Notes: generated by a model from the letters alone, not told the origin. A DNA stretch of 64,000 nt from Botrimarina mediterranea (GCF_007753265.1 NZ_CP036349.1:1211363-1275362), one strand, 5' to 3'. Shown: positions 1-8,542, numbered from the stretch's first letter. Translations and numbers: made by a program.

Positions 1-209
1 TTGCACAGCAGGGTGCGACGGAACGACGTGCGGGTCTTCTCGATCGACTTGGCCGACGAGACCTCTTCGTCCCGATTGAGCATCGGGATCTCGCCCATCT
101 GCATCAGGTACATCCGCACCGGATCATCGACGTGCGACTCGCCCGGATCGTCCTCGTGCTCGCTGCCCGAGGCGATGGTTGAGCCGTTACGTTTCACGTC
201 GTCATCCAT
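1..209 (-). CDS. rpoD: RNA polymerase primary sigma factor (sigma-70), N-terminal part
   Basis: Only the first ~69 codons lie in the window; the gene runs off the left edge. After a short charged leader (MDDDVKRNGS), the minus-strand translation contains DDPVRMYLMQMGEIPMLNRD, the hallmark of sigma-70 region 1.2 in primary sigma factors, which contacts the promoter discriminator. The product would direct RNA polymerase to housekeeping promoters. The ATG at 209 is the only nearby ATG, but the frame stays open upstream through a Lys/Pro/Ala-rich stretch to GTG codons near 293 and 302, and no clear ribosome binding site precedes any of them. The true start could therefore be up to ~30 codons earlier. 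The family is certain; primary (RpoD/SigA) rather than a group 2 paralogue is inferred from the motif. Confidence 0.85.
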   Translation of the reverse strand, partial: MDDDVKRNGSTIASGSEHEDDPGESHVDDPVRMYLMQMGEIPMLNRDEEVSSAKSIEKTRTSFRRTLLC

Positions 210-558
210 AGGGCGTTTGGCGAGGGGCTTGGCGAGGGACTTGGGGGGGGCGGCTTTGGCCGACTTCCGTTGAGGACGCTGGGTGCGGGGCACGGCAAAC
301 ACTCGCGGTGAAGAGGCGTTGACGAGGGGGCCTGTCCGTCGGACGGGCCAGTGCTGTGACGCCCCGAAGAAGCACGCGGCAGGCCAAGGCCCGCGGCGGC
401 GAGCCGCAACGCTTCAACAACCTCCTTGCTACCAAGGACTTACGCATGCCGCTACAGTTTGGTTTGGGAGTCGCCGAAGACGCCGACGTCGCGGAAAAGC
501 GGCGAAAACGGCCCCCGATGTTGCAAACCGTCAACACCCGCCACCCGCTGTACGCCCG
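210..558. other. Intergenic region between divergent rpoD and unknown gene
   Basis: No convincing gene is visible. Open frames here have the repetitive Pro/Arg-rich composition of GC-rich non-coding shadows. Part of 210-302 may be coding if the sigma factor starts upstream of 209. The rest should hold the divergent promoters, but I cannot point to a clear -35/-10 pair. Confidence 0.4.
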
Positions 559-1461
559 ATGACCACCCCGCTAGCCGACGCCGCACTGCTTGCCGCTGGG
601 GCGTCCGCAGGGGGTGTCCTCGATCCGACCGACGAGTCGGTGGACGCGGCCTATCTCGACCTCCGGGAGGATTCGCAGGATGTCGCCCTCTACAAAATCC
701 GGCAGGTTGGCGTTGCGTTCGGTCCGAGGCTTTACCTTCAGGAACGGTTGCGGTTAGTGATTGCTTGCGGCGAGCTTCCCCCTCACCTTCCTGCTGCGGC
801 GCTGGCGGAGAAGTTTTCCGTTCATCCCGAGGGCGGAGGACCGATGATCGCCACCGTCCACGGCGAAAACCTTTGGGACCGCCTCGAAGAATTGATGGTG
901 GCGGGCTGCGAATTTCGCAACGCTTCTAGCGGGCTGCCTTTGCATGAAGACGAATGGCCACACACTGCATGGGCGCCTGCCGGTCCCGCTGTCGTCGCTA
1001 AAGCATTCGTCGCAGGCGCTAGAGTGGTCATCGCGAGATTTGTCACGCCCGATGCGGTATCTGCCGCCCTTGCCGCTGCTGAAATGGGGTTGCCGGTCGC
1101 GGAGCAGCCGACGGGGGACGTTCTGCTGAAGTTCAGCACTGGCGTAGAACTAAGGGTTGTGCTTCCTTTGGAGGTGAACGCCGATTGGTTCGAAAATCGA
1201 TTACCAGAAGACGTTCGAGCTAGATGCACGCTTGAGCAAACAACCGATGCGCGACTGCTGACGATTGTGTCAGCCGAAGATGATTGGTCGCTCTTCGAGA
1301 TCGCAAGACGTATCACACTTGCCGCGCCTGCGGGCACGTTGCGACATCCGCTGTACGATCAGGTCGTTTGGAAGTTCGAAGAAAGCCGGTTCGCTATTCC
1401 CGCCGAGTTGCTTGAGTTCGGTTACGACCTCCGCCCCGCAGCGGAATGGCTGGAAGGTTAG
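559..1461 (+). CDS. Hypothetical protein (300 aa)
   Basis: I do not recognise this protein. The frame is open from 283, but the segment before the ATG at 559 (MTTPLADAAL) looks non-coding, so I start there. The product looks soluble: no signal peptide, no membrane segment, acidic and rich in Ala/Val/Leu, with a mixed alpha/beta pattern. No catalytic signature stands out. It is somewhat less GC-rich than its neighbours, which may mean recent acquisition. It is divergent from the sigma factor gene and is followed after 135 bp by the enoyl-CoA hydratase-like gene on the same strand. Coding status is likely, because the long frame has normal protein composition; function is unknown. Confidence 0.6.
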   Translation: MTTPLADAALLAAGASAGGVLDPTDESVDAAYLDLREDSQDVALYKIRQVGVAFGPRLYLQERLRLVIACGELPPHLPAAALAEKFSVHPEGGGPMIATVHGENLWDRLEELMVAGCEFRNASSGLPLHEDEWPHTAWAPAGPAVVAKAFVAGARVVIARFVTPDAVSAALAAAEMGLPVAEQPTGDVLLKFSTGVELRVVLPLEVNADWFENRLPEDVRARCTLEQTTDARLLTIVSAEDDWSLFEIARRITLAAPAGTLRHPLYDQVVWKFEESRFAIPAELLEFGYDLRPAAEWLEG

Positions 1462-1596
1462 CCGGTTCGCGCTACCCTCCCCGGGCTGACGCCACGGGGC
1501 TCGCACAGAGCGTAAACTCGCAGGTGGCGTAAAATCGAGGCAACGCCCGCCCTTCGCTCCCCTCGTCCCCCGCCCCTAACCCCTCGTCCCTCCCCC

Positions 1597-2388
1597 ATGA
1601 TCATGCCCAGCGACGCCGTGGAGCTTCGCATCGATGGCCCCGTCGCCACGGTGCTGCTCAACCGGCCCGACTACGGCAACGCCCTAACGCGGGCCATGAT
1701 GTCCGAGCTGCGCCAGGCGCTCAGCGACCTGCATCTGGAAAAACGCGTCCGCGCGGTGATCCTCACCGGCGCTGGGGAGACGTTCTGCACCGGTCGCGAC
1801 CCCGCCGAGCTCGGCGATAGTGGCGACCTCATTGCCGACCTCGCTCGCTACGGCGAAGAGGCCGAGGAGTACCGCGACCTGCTCGTGGCGATGCTCGAGT
1901 TGCCCAAGCCGTTGATCGCCGCGGTGAATGGCCCCGCCGCTGCCGGCGGCGCGGGGCTGGTGCTCGGCTGCGACGCGGTGGTCGCTTCGGGCCAGGCGAC
2001 GTTCGGCTTCCCCGAGCCCCGCCGCGGCTCGGTCGCTGGCGTGGCCGGGCCGCTGCTTGCGCACCGCGCGGGGGCGGGCGTCGCTGCGCGGCTGCTAGTG
2101 ACCGCCACGACGATCGCCGCCGCCGAAGCCCATCGCATCGGCCTCTATCACGAGCTCGTGCCGCCCGACCTCTTGTGGGCCCGGGCGTTCGAGCTTGGCA
2201 ATGAGTGCGCCGCGGCGGCGCCGCAGGCCGTGCAGCTCACCAAGCGGCTGCTTTATGAAATCGTCGGCGAACAGCTCGGCACGCTGCTCACCAACGGCGC
2301 GGCGGCCAGCGCCACGTCGCGGACCACCGACAGCGCGAAGGAAGGGATCGCGGCGGAGCGCGAAGGGCGTGAGCCGGAGTGGCCGTGA
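1597..2388 (+). CDS. Enoyl-CoA hydratase/isomerase family protein
   Basis: This is a crotonase-fold protein of 263 aa, the usual length. An N-terminal strand pattern (VATVLLNRPDYGNAL) is followed by the CoA and oxyanion-hole motifs LTGAGETFCTGRDP (~47-60) and NGPAAAGGAGLVLGCD (~107-122), then FGFPEPRRG with the first catalytic Glu position of enoyl-CoA hydratases. The segment that carries the second catalytic Glu in true hydratases is Ala/Val-rich here (GVAARLLVTA), so simple hydration is uncertain. An isomerase or other crotonase activity on acyl-CoA is equally possible. The frame starts ATG-ATC-ATG, so 1603 is an alternative start. No fatty-acid oxidation genes lie nearby, and the pathway is not assignable from context. 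Confidence 0.85.
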   Translation: MIMPSDAVELRIDGPVATVLLNRPDYGNALTRAMMSELRQALSDLHLEKRVRAVILTGAGETFCTGRDPAELGDSGDLIADLARYGEEAEEYRDLLVAMLELPKPLIAAVNGPAAAGGAGLVLGCDAVVASGQATFGFPEPRRGSVAGVAGPLLAHRAGAGVAARLLVTATTIAAAEAHRIGLYHELVPPDLLWARAFELGNECAAAAPQAVQLTKRLLYEIVGEQLGTLLTNGAAASATSRTTDSAKEGIAAEREGREPEWP

Positions 2389-2598
2389 GTTGGGAGTTCC
2401 AACCACGGCCGCCCCAAAAGAATTCCCAACAATTTCCCGCCAGCGGTTTGCCACCCCCCGAATCGCGACCTATTCCTTGAGTGCCGGGTCATCGGGCCCG
2501 CGCTCTCCTCACCCTTCACCACGTCTCTTCTACTACCACAGGCGCCCCCCGCACCCCAATGCGGGATCGGCCGCCAGCTCCGCCGGAAACTTCTCGGC

Positions 2599-2712
2599 CG
2601 ATCGCTGGCGTGTCGAAAAAGGCAAACCCGTCGTGAGACGGGGACGCAAAGCCATGGGTCTCGATCGTCCGCCCTTCTCGATGGGGCGACGCGCATCGTA
2701 GATCGCCAGGCC
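2599..2712 (+). promoter_or_regulatory. Cyclic-di-GMP-I (GEMM-I) riboswitch aptamer
   Basis: The conserved GEMM-I core is intact. GGCAAACC (2621-2628) is followed by a 4-bp stem CGTC/GACG closed by a GNRA tetraloop GTGA (2633-2636), then GGGACGCAAAGCC (2641-2653), nearly identical to the class-defining core of the Vibrio Vc2 aptamer. P1 forms between CTGGCG (2605-2610) and CGCCAG (2704-2709). A second hairpin with arms near 2667-2674 and 2683-2690 sits where the tetraloop-receptor helix belongs, and GTAG (2698-2701) matches the conserved 3' strand. Binding of c-di-GMP would stabilise P1. The next plus-strand gene I trust is rpmG, 740 bp downstream. The only frame in between (63 codons from 2772) looks non-coding, so the target is unclear. 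Confidence 0.85.
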
Positions 2713-2985
2713 GCCGTACGCTCGCAGTCGTCGCGCGGTTTCCCGGGCCTCCTCGCCACGGGAACGATCCGATGCACACTCTCGCACCGACCTCGGTCTT
2801 CTCGCCTTGGTCCCGGCCGTACGCCATCGCGTCCGACGCCCGGCTGCTGGCCCTGACCAACACCCGGCGCCCGCGCGAGTCGCAGGCCGTCCCGGCGCCA
2901 TCGAGCGGCCCCGCGATCTCCACGGCGCCCGCCCCCGCGACCAAATCGTCGCCACGGGACTAGACCGCCCTGCGATTGATCGTTG

Positions 2986-3065
2986 CGTCTGAGCCGGGGG
3001 CGCGAGCCCTCGGTGAGCGCCGGGTACCCGCTTCCCACCGAGGGCTCGCGCCCCCGGCTCAGACG
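2986..3065. repeat. Intergenic palindromic repeat, family A (complete copy)
   Basis: A near-perfect inverted repeat: the left arm begins CGTCTGAGCC, the right arm ends GGCTCAGACG, and the centre holds GGGTACCC. The arms pair over about 35 bp. Related copies occur at 13455, 19262, 33439, 35590, 40757, 43516 and 48038. Confidence 0.85.
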
Positions 3066-3454
3066 TTCCCAGACGTTCCCAAATGGCGGCCGCTGCCAGC
3101 ACGCAGCCCCGGCCGGCTAGCAGCAACGGGAGAGGCCCGTCGGGCTAAGGTGTCCCCCAAAAAGCCGGACGCCCGGCGGGTCCTCTCCCTCGCTACTCCA
3201 ATTCTGCGGTCTGATTTGGCCTTAGGACGGCCAATAAACTCTCGCCGGGCCCTTCTTCGGCGAATCGGACCTTTTCCGCCCGGCCCGGGGGCGATAACCT
3301 ACGGGACTCGGCTGTGGCCCCGGACGACGCCTTCTCGGAAGGCGCCCCTGTCCGGAGCGGCCCGGCTGGGCTGTGACGCGGTGGCCTCTCCTGCACCAGC
3401 AGGGCGGCGCCGCTCCCCGAAGCATCCCCTCAAAAAATCCCTGCGAGTGCGGCG

Positions 3455-3625
3455 ATGGCCAGCGGCAAGCGTAAGAAGAAGGTCGAGACCGTGTTCCTCG
3501 TCTGCGAGGAGACCGGCATGTACAACTACACCATCCGCCGCAAGCCCGGCGGGGAGAAGCTGAAGCTCAAGCGCTTCTGCCCCAAGCTGCGCCGCCACAC
3601 GCTGCACGTTGAGAAGAAGAAGTAA
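3455..3625 (+). CDS. rpmG: 50S ribosomal protein L33
   Basis: A 56-residue basic protein beginning MASGKRKKKVETVFLVCEE and ending LRRHTLHVEKKK, matching bacterial bL33 in length and pattern (the central YTIRRKP segment and the C-terminal LRRHT motif). It sits on the surface of the large ribosomal subunit near the E site. Only two Cys are present (CEE and FCP), so the four-Cys zinc ribbon of zinc-binding L33 paralogues is incomplete; this is probably a zinc-independent or partially degenerate form. The ATG follows a GCGGCG stretch without a strong ribosome binding site. It is not beside secE/nusG or tRNA genes as in many bacteria, but stands alone upstream of recJ. The c-di-GMP riboswitch lies 740 bp upstream on the same strand; a link is unproven. 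Confidence 0.9.
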   Translation: MASGKRKKKVETVFLVCEETGMYNYTIRRKPGGEKLKLKRFCPKLRRHTLHVEKKK

Positions 3626-3677
3626 GCGCCCACGGGGCGCGCTACGGGTCTGGAGGGCGGACCCGTTCAACGGCTCG

Positions 3678-3754
3678 AAGTCGGAAGTGGGAAGTAGGAA
3701 GTGGGAGCCGGTTCGCTGGTTCATATCCAACTTCCAACTTCCCACTTCCCACTT
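3678..3754. repeat. Inverted repeat between rpmG and recJ
   Basis: The left arm (3678-3706) is built of GGAAGTGGGAAGT-like units, and the right arm (3728-3754) of their complement AACTTCCCACTTCCCACTT. A ~20-nt loop separates them. It ends only 12 bp before the recJ start and could influence its translation or end the rpmG transcript, although no T-tract follows. Confidence 0.7.
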
Positions 3755-3766
3755 TGCAGGGACGGC

Positions 3767-5521
3767 ATGCCACGCCTTTGGCGAATCGCGACGCACGACC
3801 CGGCCCGGATTGCCGAGCTGCAGCGCTCCGCCGGGCTGCCGCCGGTTGTCGCTCAGCTGCTCGCCGCCCGCGGCATCTTCGATCCCGCCGAGGCGCGGGA
3901 GTTCTTGGAGCCCAAGCTCACCGGCCTGCGTGACCCGGAGCTGCTGCCGGGAGTCAACCGCGCCGCCGACGAGATCGGCCGCGCGATGCGCGACGGCGAG
4001 AAGATCGTCGTCTACGGCGACTACGACGCGGACGGCATGACCTCCGCCGCGATCCTGCTGCGGTGCTTGCGCCTGCTCGGCGCCCAGGCTCGGTTCTATG
4101 TGCCGCACCGCATCGAAGAGGGCTACGGCCTCAACTGCGAGGCGCTCCGCACGCTGGCCCACGAGGGGGTCCGCACCGTCGTCACGGTCGACTGCGGCGT
4201 CGCCAGCCTCACCGAAGCGGCCACCGCGCGCGAGCTCGGCCTGCGCCTCGTCATCACCGACCATCACTTGATGGCCGACCGGCTGCCCGACGCGGCGGCG
4301 ATCGTCCATCCGCAGCTGCCCACCGAGGACGGGGGCCGTTACCCGTTCTTCGGTCTCTGCGGCGCCGCGGTGGCGTTCAAGCTCGCCTGGGCGCTGTGTC
4401 AACGCGCCAGCGACGCCAAACGTGTCAGCGAGCCCATGCGGCGGTTCCTGCTGCAAACCACCGGCCTCGCCGCGATCGGCACCGTCGCCGACGTCGTGCC
4501 GCTGATCGATGAGAACCGCATCCTCGTCCGGCACGGGCTCGCCGCCTTGCGGCACTCGCCGGTCGCCGGCTTCCGGGCGCTCGAAGAAGTCGCGCAGCTG
4601 ACTAAGAAGCCCGAACTGGACGGCGAAGACCTCGGCTTCTCAATCGCCCCGCGGCTCAACGCGGCGGGCCGGCTCGGGCAGGCGGAGCTGGGCGTCGAGC
4701 TGCTGACGACCGACGACCCGGCCCGTGCGGCGGAGCTCGCCAAGTACGTCGATGAGCTGAACGAGACGCGCAAGACGGTCGAACGCTCGGTGCTGCTCGC
4801 CGCGCGCAAGCAGGCGAAGGACCGCTTCTGCCCCGACTCGGACCCAGCCCTGGTGCTCGCCGACCGCGACTGGCACCCGGGCGTCATCGGCATCGTCGCC
4901 GGCAAGCTCGCCGAGCAGTACGGCAAGCCGGTGGTGGTGGCGTCGCTCGACAAGCTCGGCGCGAAGCCGGCGATCGGCTCGGGCCGCAGCGTGCCGGGTT
5001 TTGATTTGGCCGCCGCCTTCGAAGCCGCCGGCGCCCACCTCATCAGCCACGGCGGCCACGCCGCAGCCGCCGGCCTGCGTGTCGACGAACCGCACCTCGA
5101 CGCCTTCCGCGAAGCCTTCTGCGCGCACGCCGCCGAACGCCTCGGCGACAACGGCGCGCTGCTCGAACTAGCGATCGACGCCGAGGCGCCCCTGTCGTCG
5201 CTGACGCACCAGATCGTCACGCAGATCGAACGCCTCGCCCCCTTCGGCCACGGCAACCTGCGGCCGACGCTGTGCGCCACCGGCGTCCGCCTCGCCGGCC
5301 CACCGCGCCGCATGGGCGGCGCGGGGCGTCACTTGTCGGTCGATCTCGAACAAGCGGGCGTCAAACTGCGCGCGGTGGCGTTCGGCGCCGGCGACCGCGA
5401 AGAAGAGCTGTTGAGGCTCGACGGCCCGATCGAGATCGCGTTCCGGCCGGTGATCAATACGTTCCGGGGTTATCGGTCGGTGGAGATGCACCTGGCGGAT
5501 TGGAAAGCGACGCCGCGGTGA
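3767..5521 (+). CDS. recJ: Single-stranded-DNA-specific exonuclease RecJ
   Basis: This is a 584-aa RecJ, the normal length, degrading single-stranded DNA 5' to 3' in recombination and mismatch repair. The DHH phosphoesterase domain shows motif I DYDADG (85-90), VDCG (141-144) and TDHH (164-167), which bind the catalytic metals, and AIGTVADVVPL (~237-246). The DHHA1 domain has DRDWHPGVIGIVAGKLAE (~367-384) and the conserved GGH (429-431). A C-terminal OB-like segment follows. The frame is open from 3701, but the segment before 3767 is the palindromic repeat. The ATG at 3767 is preceded by AGGGA about 7 nt upstream, which decides the start. Confidence 0.95.
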   Translation: MPRLWRIATHDPARIAELQRSAGLPPVVAQLLAARGIFDPAEAREFLEPKLTGLRDPELLPGVNRAADEIGRAMRDGEKIVVYGDYDADGMTSAAILLRCLRLLGAQARFYVPHRIEEGYGLNCEALRTLAHEGVRTVVTVDCGVASLTEAATARELGLRLVITDHHLMADRLPDAAAIVHPQLPTEDGGRYPFFGLCGAAVAFKLAWALCQRASDAKRVSEPMRRFLLQTTGLAAIGTVADVVPLIDENRILVRHGLAALRHSPVAGFRALEEVAQLTKKPELDGEDLGFSIAPRLNAAGRLGQAELGVELLTTDDPARAAELAKYVDELNETRKTVERSVLLAARKQAKDRFCPDSDPALVLADRDWHPGVIGIVAGKLAEQYGKPVVVASLDKLGAKPAIGSGRSVPGFDLAAAFEAAGAHLISHGGHAAAAGLRVDEPHLDAFREAFCAHAAERLGDNGALLELAIDAEAPLSSLTHQIVTQIERLAPFGHGNLRPTLCATGVRLAGPPRRMGGAGRHLSVDLEQAGVKLRAVAFGAGDREEELLRLDGPIEIAFRPVINTFRGYRSVEMHLADWKATPR

Positions 5522-5547
5522 GCGAGCGTTCAGCTTTCAGCGTAGCT

Positions 5548-7302
5548 CTACTTAAGACGCTCTTCGCTGTAATCTGGGTCGGCGTTAAATCTACCGAATC
5601 CCCTTAGCCACTCCTGCTTCTCGAGTTTTGCCTCAGCCTTTGGCCACAAGTCGTTTACTTCGGAGCAAAGGTCAGGAGATAAGTAATTTCTATGACCGTC
5701 AAGCCAGTTCATAACGTGATAAAAATCTTTCCGATCGACGTATTCAACGGACGTGGTAAACTGCCTAAGCTTAGCGATTCGATCGTCTAGGTCCGCTCTC
5801 TTTATACGAGGCGGCAGTTTTGGGAGTATGTCAACCATCCCATCTTCAGACTTTACAATTGCTAACCTGCCCGCTTTCCCATGGACGTATCTAATGGCCG
5901 AGTTGTACCGCGCTCCACGTGATGCCGTGCAGCTTCTGTGGGCCATGCCATCTAGAATGGTTCCGATAGCATAACAGAGTGCGTCCGTGCCAATAATGAG
6001 TGCTCCATCAACTTTGCTTGTCGTGCGTAGGAGCTCTTCTGTTAAGGGGAATGGAGTGACTGGGTAGCCTTGTTGCTCCAGCCTCTCCGCTTCCGAACTC
6101 GCGTCCTCAGCGATTATGAGCAATGCACCATGCCGCTGCTCGTCTAACGCCTTCGATACCGAAACAAGGTGATTGATATGTTGGGCTGGTAAGCTGCCGA
6201 ATACTCTAGAAAGATGATCCCGGAGTAAATCGCTAGGAAAGTCTGTCTTTCTCAGTAATGGATTTCCATGCTCAACGTACATTAGAGTCTTGCTAGCGTG
6301 TTCAAGCTGCCAGCAGAATCTTCGCATGTAGCGGACCAAGAATGCGTTCTCCATCCCTTCGTCGTAGTCGCCGTCTAACCTCCCTATTCCGTACACTTCG
6401 TGACCGTCGCACAGCAAAGAAGTGGTATTGCTCGTAAGCTCAAGCGACTTGCGGACTGCAGTATGGTTGGATAGTGGTATAGAGTTGCAGAACTCGATGT
6501 CAATTTTAATGTGCGGATGCGAAGGGTTCGAATAGATGATCGAACCAAGGCCCTCAGATCCTTCATATAGCAAGGAAGATATGCGATTGTGGATCTCATA
6601 CTGAGTGCGATATGCGTCGAATGCACCACCAGCGATTGTGGTAACATCCATCATCTGCCGCCCGCCTTCCCTGATGATGTCATCTATGTTGCCTGTTATC
6701 CCAAAACCATCTCCCGGGTTTGGGCGTTCTAGTGCATGCAGGCATCGACTTAAGAAAGATTGCAGGCAAGATTCTAGGAGAGACCGCATCACCTTGAATG
6801 GTTGGTCGTCGTCGTGAGGGGCGCGGTCGTTGGTAAGTGAATAATATTGCTTTAGACGCGCCTTGTCGATTTGCGCAATCGTGAATACTTGATAGCCGTC
6901 GATCATTACTGGCCATGACGCATAGGTTGCCCATGTGTTCTCAGGTAACGATTCCAAGGTTGATATGATCGCGGATCGCCAGCCATCAGCTTCAATGCTG
7001 CGAACCAGACCCTCTTGAGCCTTTTCTAAACTGTGCACTCCGTGGATCGATGGGTCGTACTTCCCAAGTCTTCGAGCCAGCTCTGGGATGGGCGCGAGTT
7101 GCTCAGGACGAACGACACAATCGTCTGGAGCAACACATATTGGATGCCTGTTTGGACGGTCGTCAGCCAGAAATCCGACTAAGAATGCCCGGCATTCAAT
7201 ACTGGGGTCGAGTGAGTGGATGAGGCTGCGCAATTCTATTGCGACTGAGACTTGAAAATGCTCTTGATACGGCCACATAAAGTACTCAAGCACGTAAGGC
7301 AC
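5548..7302 (-). CDS. Diadenylate cyclase-like (DisA_N/DAC domain) protein with long N-terminal sensor region
   Basis: 584 aa. Residues ~385-495 resemble the DisA_N diadenylate cyclase domain: RHGALLIIAED (390-400), then VDGALIIG containing the catalytic DGA motif (432-434), then RGARYNSAIRYV (462-473) at the place of the canonical GTRHRA motif, so RHR reads R-Y-N. Known DAC enzymes condense two ATP into c-di-AMP. Divergent DAC proteins carrying DACN-type putative sensor domains have been described from comparative genomics, and this looks like one of them. Residues 1-380 match nothing I recognise and have no signal peptide or clear membrane segment. The gene is distinctly AT-richer than its neighbours, suggesting transfer. 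It converges on recJ (26 bp between stops) and stands alone. The domain call is fairly firm; cyclase activity is not proven. Confidence 0.75.
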   Translation of the reverse strand: MPYVLEYFMWPYQEHFQVSVAIELRSLIHSLDPSIECRAFLVGFLADDRPNRHPICVAPDDCVVRPEQLAPIPELARRLGKYDPSIHGVHSLEKAQEGLVRSIEADGWRSAIISTLESLPENTWATYASWPVMIDGYQVFTIAQIDKARLKQYYSLTNDRAPHDDDQPFKVMRSLLESCLQSFLSRCLHALERPNPGDGFGITGNIDDIIREGGRQMMDVTTIAGGAFDAYRTQYEIHNRISSLLYEGSEGLGSIIYSNPSHPHIKIDIEFCNSIPLSNHTAVRKSLELTSNTTSLLCDGHEVYGIGRLDGDYDEGMENAFLVRYMRRFCWQLEHASKTLMYVEHGNPLLRKTDFPSDLLRDHLSRVFGSLPAQHINHLVSVSKALDEQRHGALLIIAEDASSEAERLEQQGYPVTPFPLTEELLRTTSKVDGALIIGTDALCYAIGTILDGMAHRSCTASRGARYNSAIRYVHGKAGRLAIVKSEDGMVDILPKLPPRIKRADLDDRIAKLRQFTTSVEYVDRKDFYHVMNWLDGHRNYLSPDLCSEVNDLWPKAEAKLEKQEWLRGFGRFNADPDYSEERLK

Positions 7303-7564
7303 TATTTATCTCTCTCAGTCTGAGTATACGGCGATGCGGCCAGACGATTCTTTGATTTGATCGATAGTCCGTTTGATTGTCCACGAATGTCGTCGTCGGC
7401 GGGTGGCTGGGGACGAGGGTGATCGTCGTAACCCCCAGCGTTTGGCGAGGGGACGCCGCCTATCGCTGCTCAGGAAGTCGAGCTTTTCTCCGCTTCGCTG
7501 GGGCCTTCGCTGCGCTGCGGCCCCAACCATGCGGCATTGGAAAGGATCGCTCCCTAATGGAGAA

Positions 7565-7758
7565 AGCCCCGGAGGGGCGAAAGCGCGTAGCCAGGGGCGC
7601 GAGCCCCTGGAATGCGGCTGCAATTACGTACGAGCCCCGGAGGGGCGACAGCAGGCTTTTTGGCGACGGCGCCGTCGCCCCTCCGGGGCTTTGTGTATTT
7701 GATCGCGACTCTCCAGGGGCTTGCGCCCCTGGCTACGCGCTGCCGCCCCTCCGGGGCT
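7565..7758. repeat. Large nested palindrome (CCCCGGAGGGG type)
   Basis: About 190 bp of nested inverted repeats. The outer arms are AGCCCCGGAGGGGCG (from 7565) and its complement (ending 7758). Second arms CGCGTAGCCAGGGGC (7584-7598) pair with the complement ending at 7739. Inner arms GAGCCCCGGAGGGGCG (7632-7647) pair with 7676-7690 around a GGCGACGGCGCCGTCGCC centre. Each arm also folds on itself. The whole 7303-7808 interval contains no credible gene. Confidence 0.8.
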
Positions 7759-7808
7759 CTTGTTGCTGGCGTTGGCTTTTTCGGGCGCCCGTTCGCCGCC
7801 CGTCCTGC

Positions 7809-8447
7809 TCACAGCTGATCCAGCGTCCGGCGCAATCCGGCACGCACCATTTCCAGCGAGTCGGCCGGGCCGGTGGGTTCGATCCACTTCAGGTGGCGAT
7901 ACAACTCGGGCGCTGGATTCGGTTCGTGCGCCTTGTAGTGGGTGATCGCCCCGTAGAGTTCTTTGAAGCCGTGCGCAAGGTTGGCGTTGTCGATTTGGGC
8001 GATCGCGACGTCACGGATTGCCGGTTGGTCTTCCGCCTGCTGCCCGTGATATGCCGTTTGTTGGTAGCGGAAGAAGACGACGCAGGGGAGCTGCACCGCT
8101 GCTTCGGCGCCGAGAGCGGTCAGGAACTCGGTGTTGAAGCGCTGGATCGACTTGGGTTTGCTGGCGTGCAGGTAAAAGAGATGCAGGGCCCCGGCGGCCA
8201 GGCGTTCGAGCCGATCGACGACGCCTTCGTCGCCCATGATCTGGCGCAGGCCCCGGTTCATGGAGTCATAAAAGAAGAACGCAAAGGCGACGGCCCGCCC
8301 TTCGTTAGTGTCGCCCGCTTCGATAGGTCCCGCTTCGATCGACTCTGTTTCGGTTGCGGGGGCGCAAAGCTCGTCGAAGCGGCGGAGGAACGAGTTGACC
8401 CGATGCCCGATTTCGTCACCCTCGACTTGTTCATAGATCGGGATCAT
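7809..8447 (-). CDS. Hypothetical protein (212 aa)
   Basis: I do not recognise this protein. The frame is open from 8546, but the ATG at 8447 (MIPIYEQVEGDEIGHRVNSF) begins the part with normal protein composition and avoids crowding the neighbouring gene. The product looks soluble and mostly helical, with a central FAFFFYDSMNRGLRQIMGDE segment and a YRYQQTAYHG-like stretch; there is no signal peptide. It shares its strand with the PEP-CTERM gene upstream (96 bp) and ends beside the large palindrome. No function can be assigned. Confidence 0.55.
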   Translation of the reverse strand: MIPIYEQVEGDEIGHRVNSFLRRFDELCAPATETESIEAGPIEAGDTNEGRAVAFAFFFYDSMNRGLRQIMGDEGVVDRLERLAAGALHLFYLHASKPKSIQRFNTEFLTALGAEAAVQLPCVVFFRYQQTAYHGQQAEDQPAIRDVAIAQIDNANLAHGFKELYGAITHYKAHEPNPAPELYRHLKWIEPTGPADSLEMVRAGLRRTLDQL

Positions 8448-8542
8448 AGGTCGCCAGCGCCAAGTGAGTGGAGAGGCCGGCAGGGAACGCACCGCTCGGG
8501 CCGTGTCGATGAGACCTAACCGTATCGGGATCGGCCGCCAGC

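Noticed and set aside
2772-2963. 63-codon frame just after the c-di-GMP riboswitch
   Set aside because: Attractive by position, but Pro/Ser/Ala/Arg-rich with no ribosome binding site and no domain; too weak to call a gene.
3299-4555. 418-codon minus-strand open frame
   Set aside because: Runs antisense through recJ, an inverted repeat and rpmG; cannot be coding with those genes present.
7377-8519. 380-codon plus-strand open frame
   Set aside because: Crosses the large palindrome and is antisense to the gene at 7809-8447; its first third translates repeat DNA.
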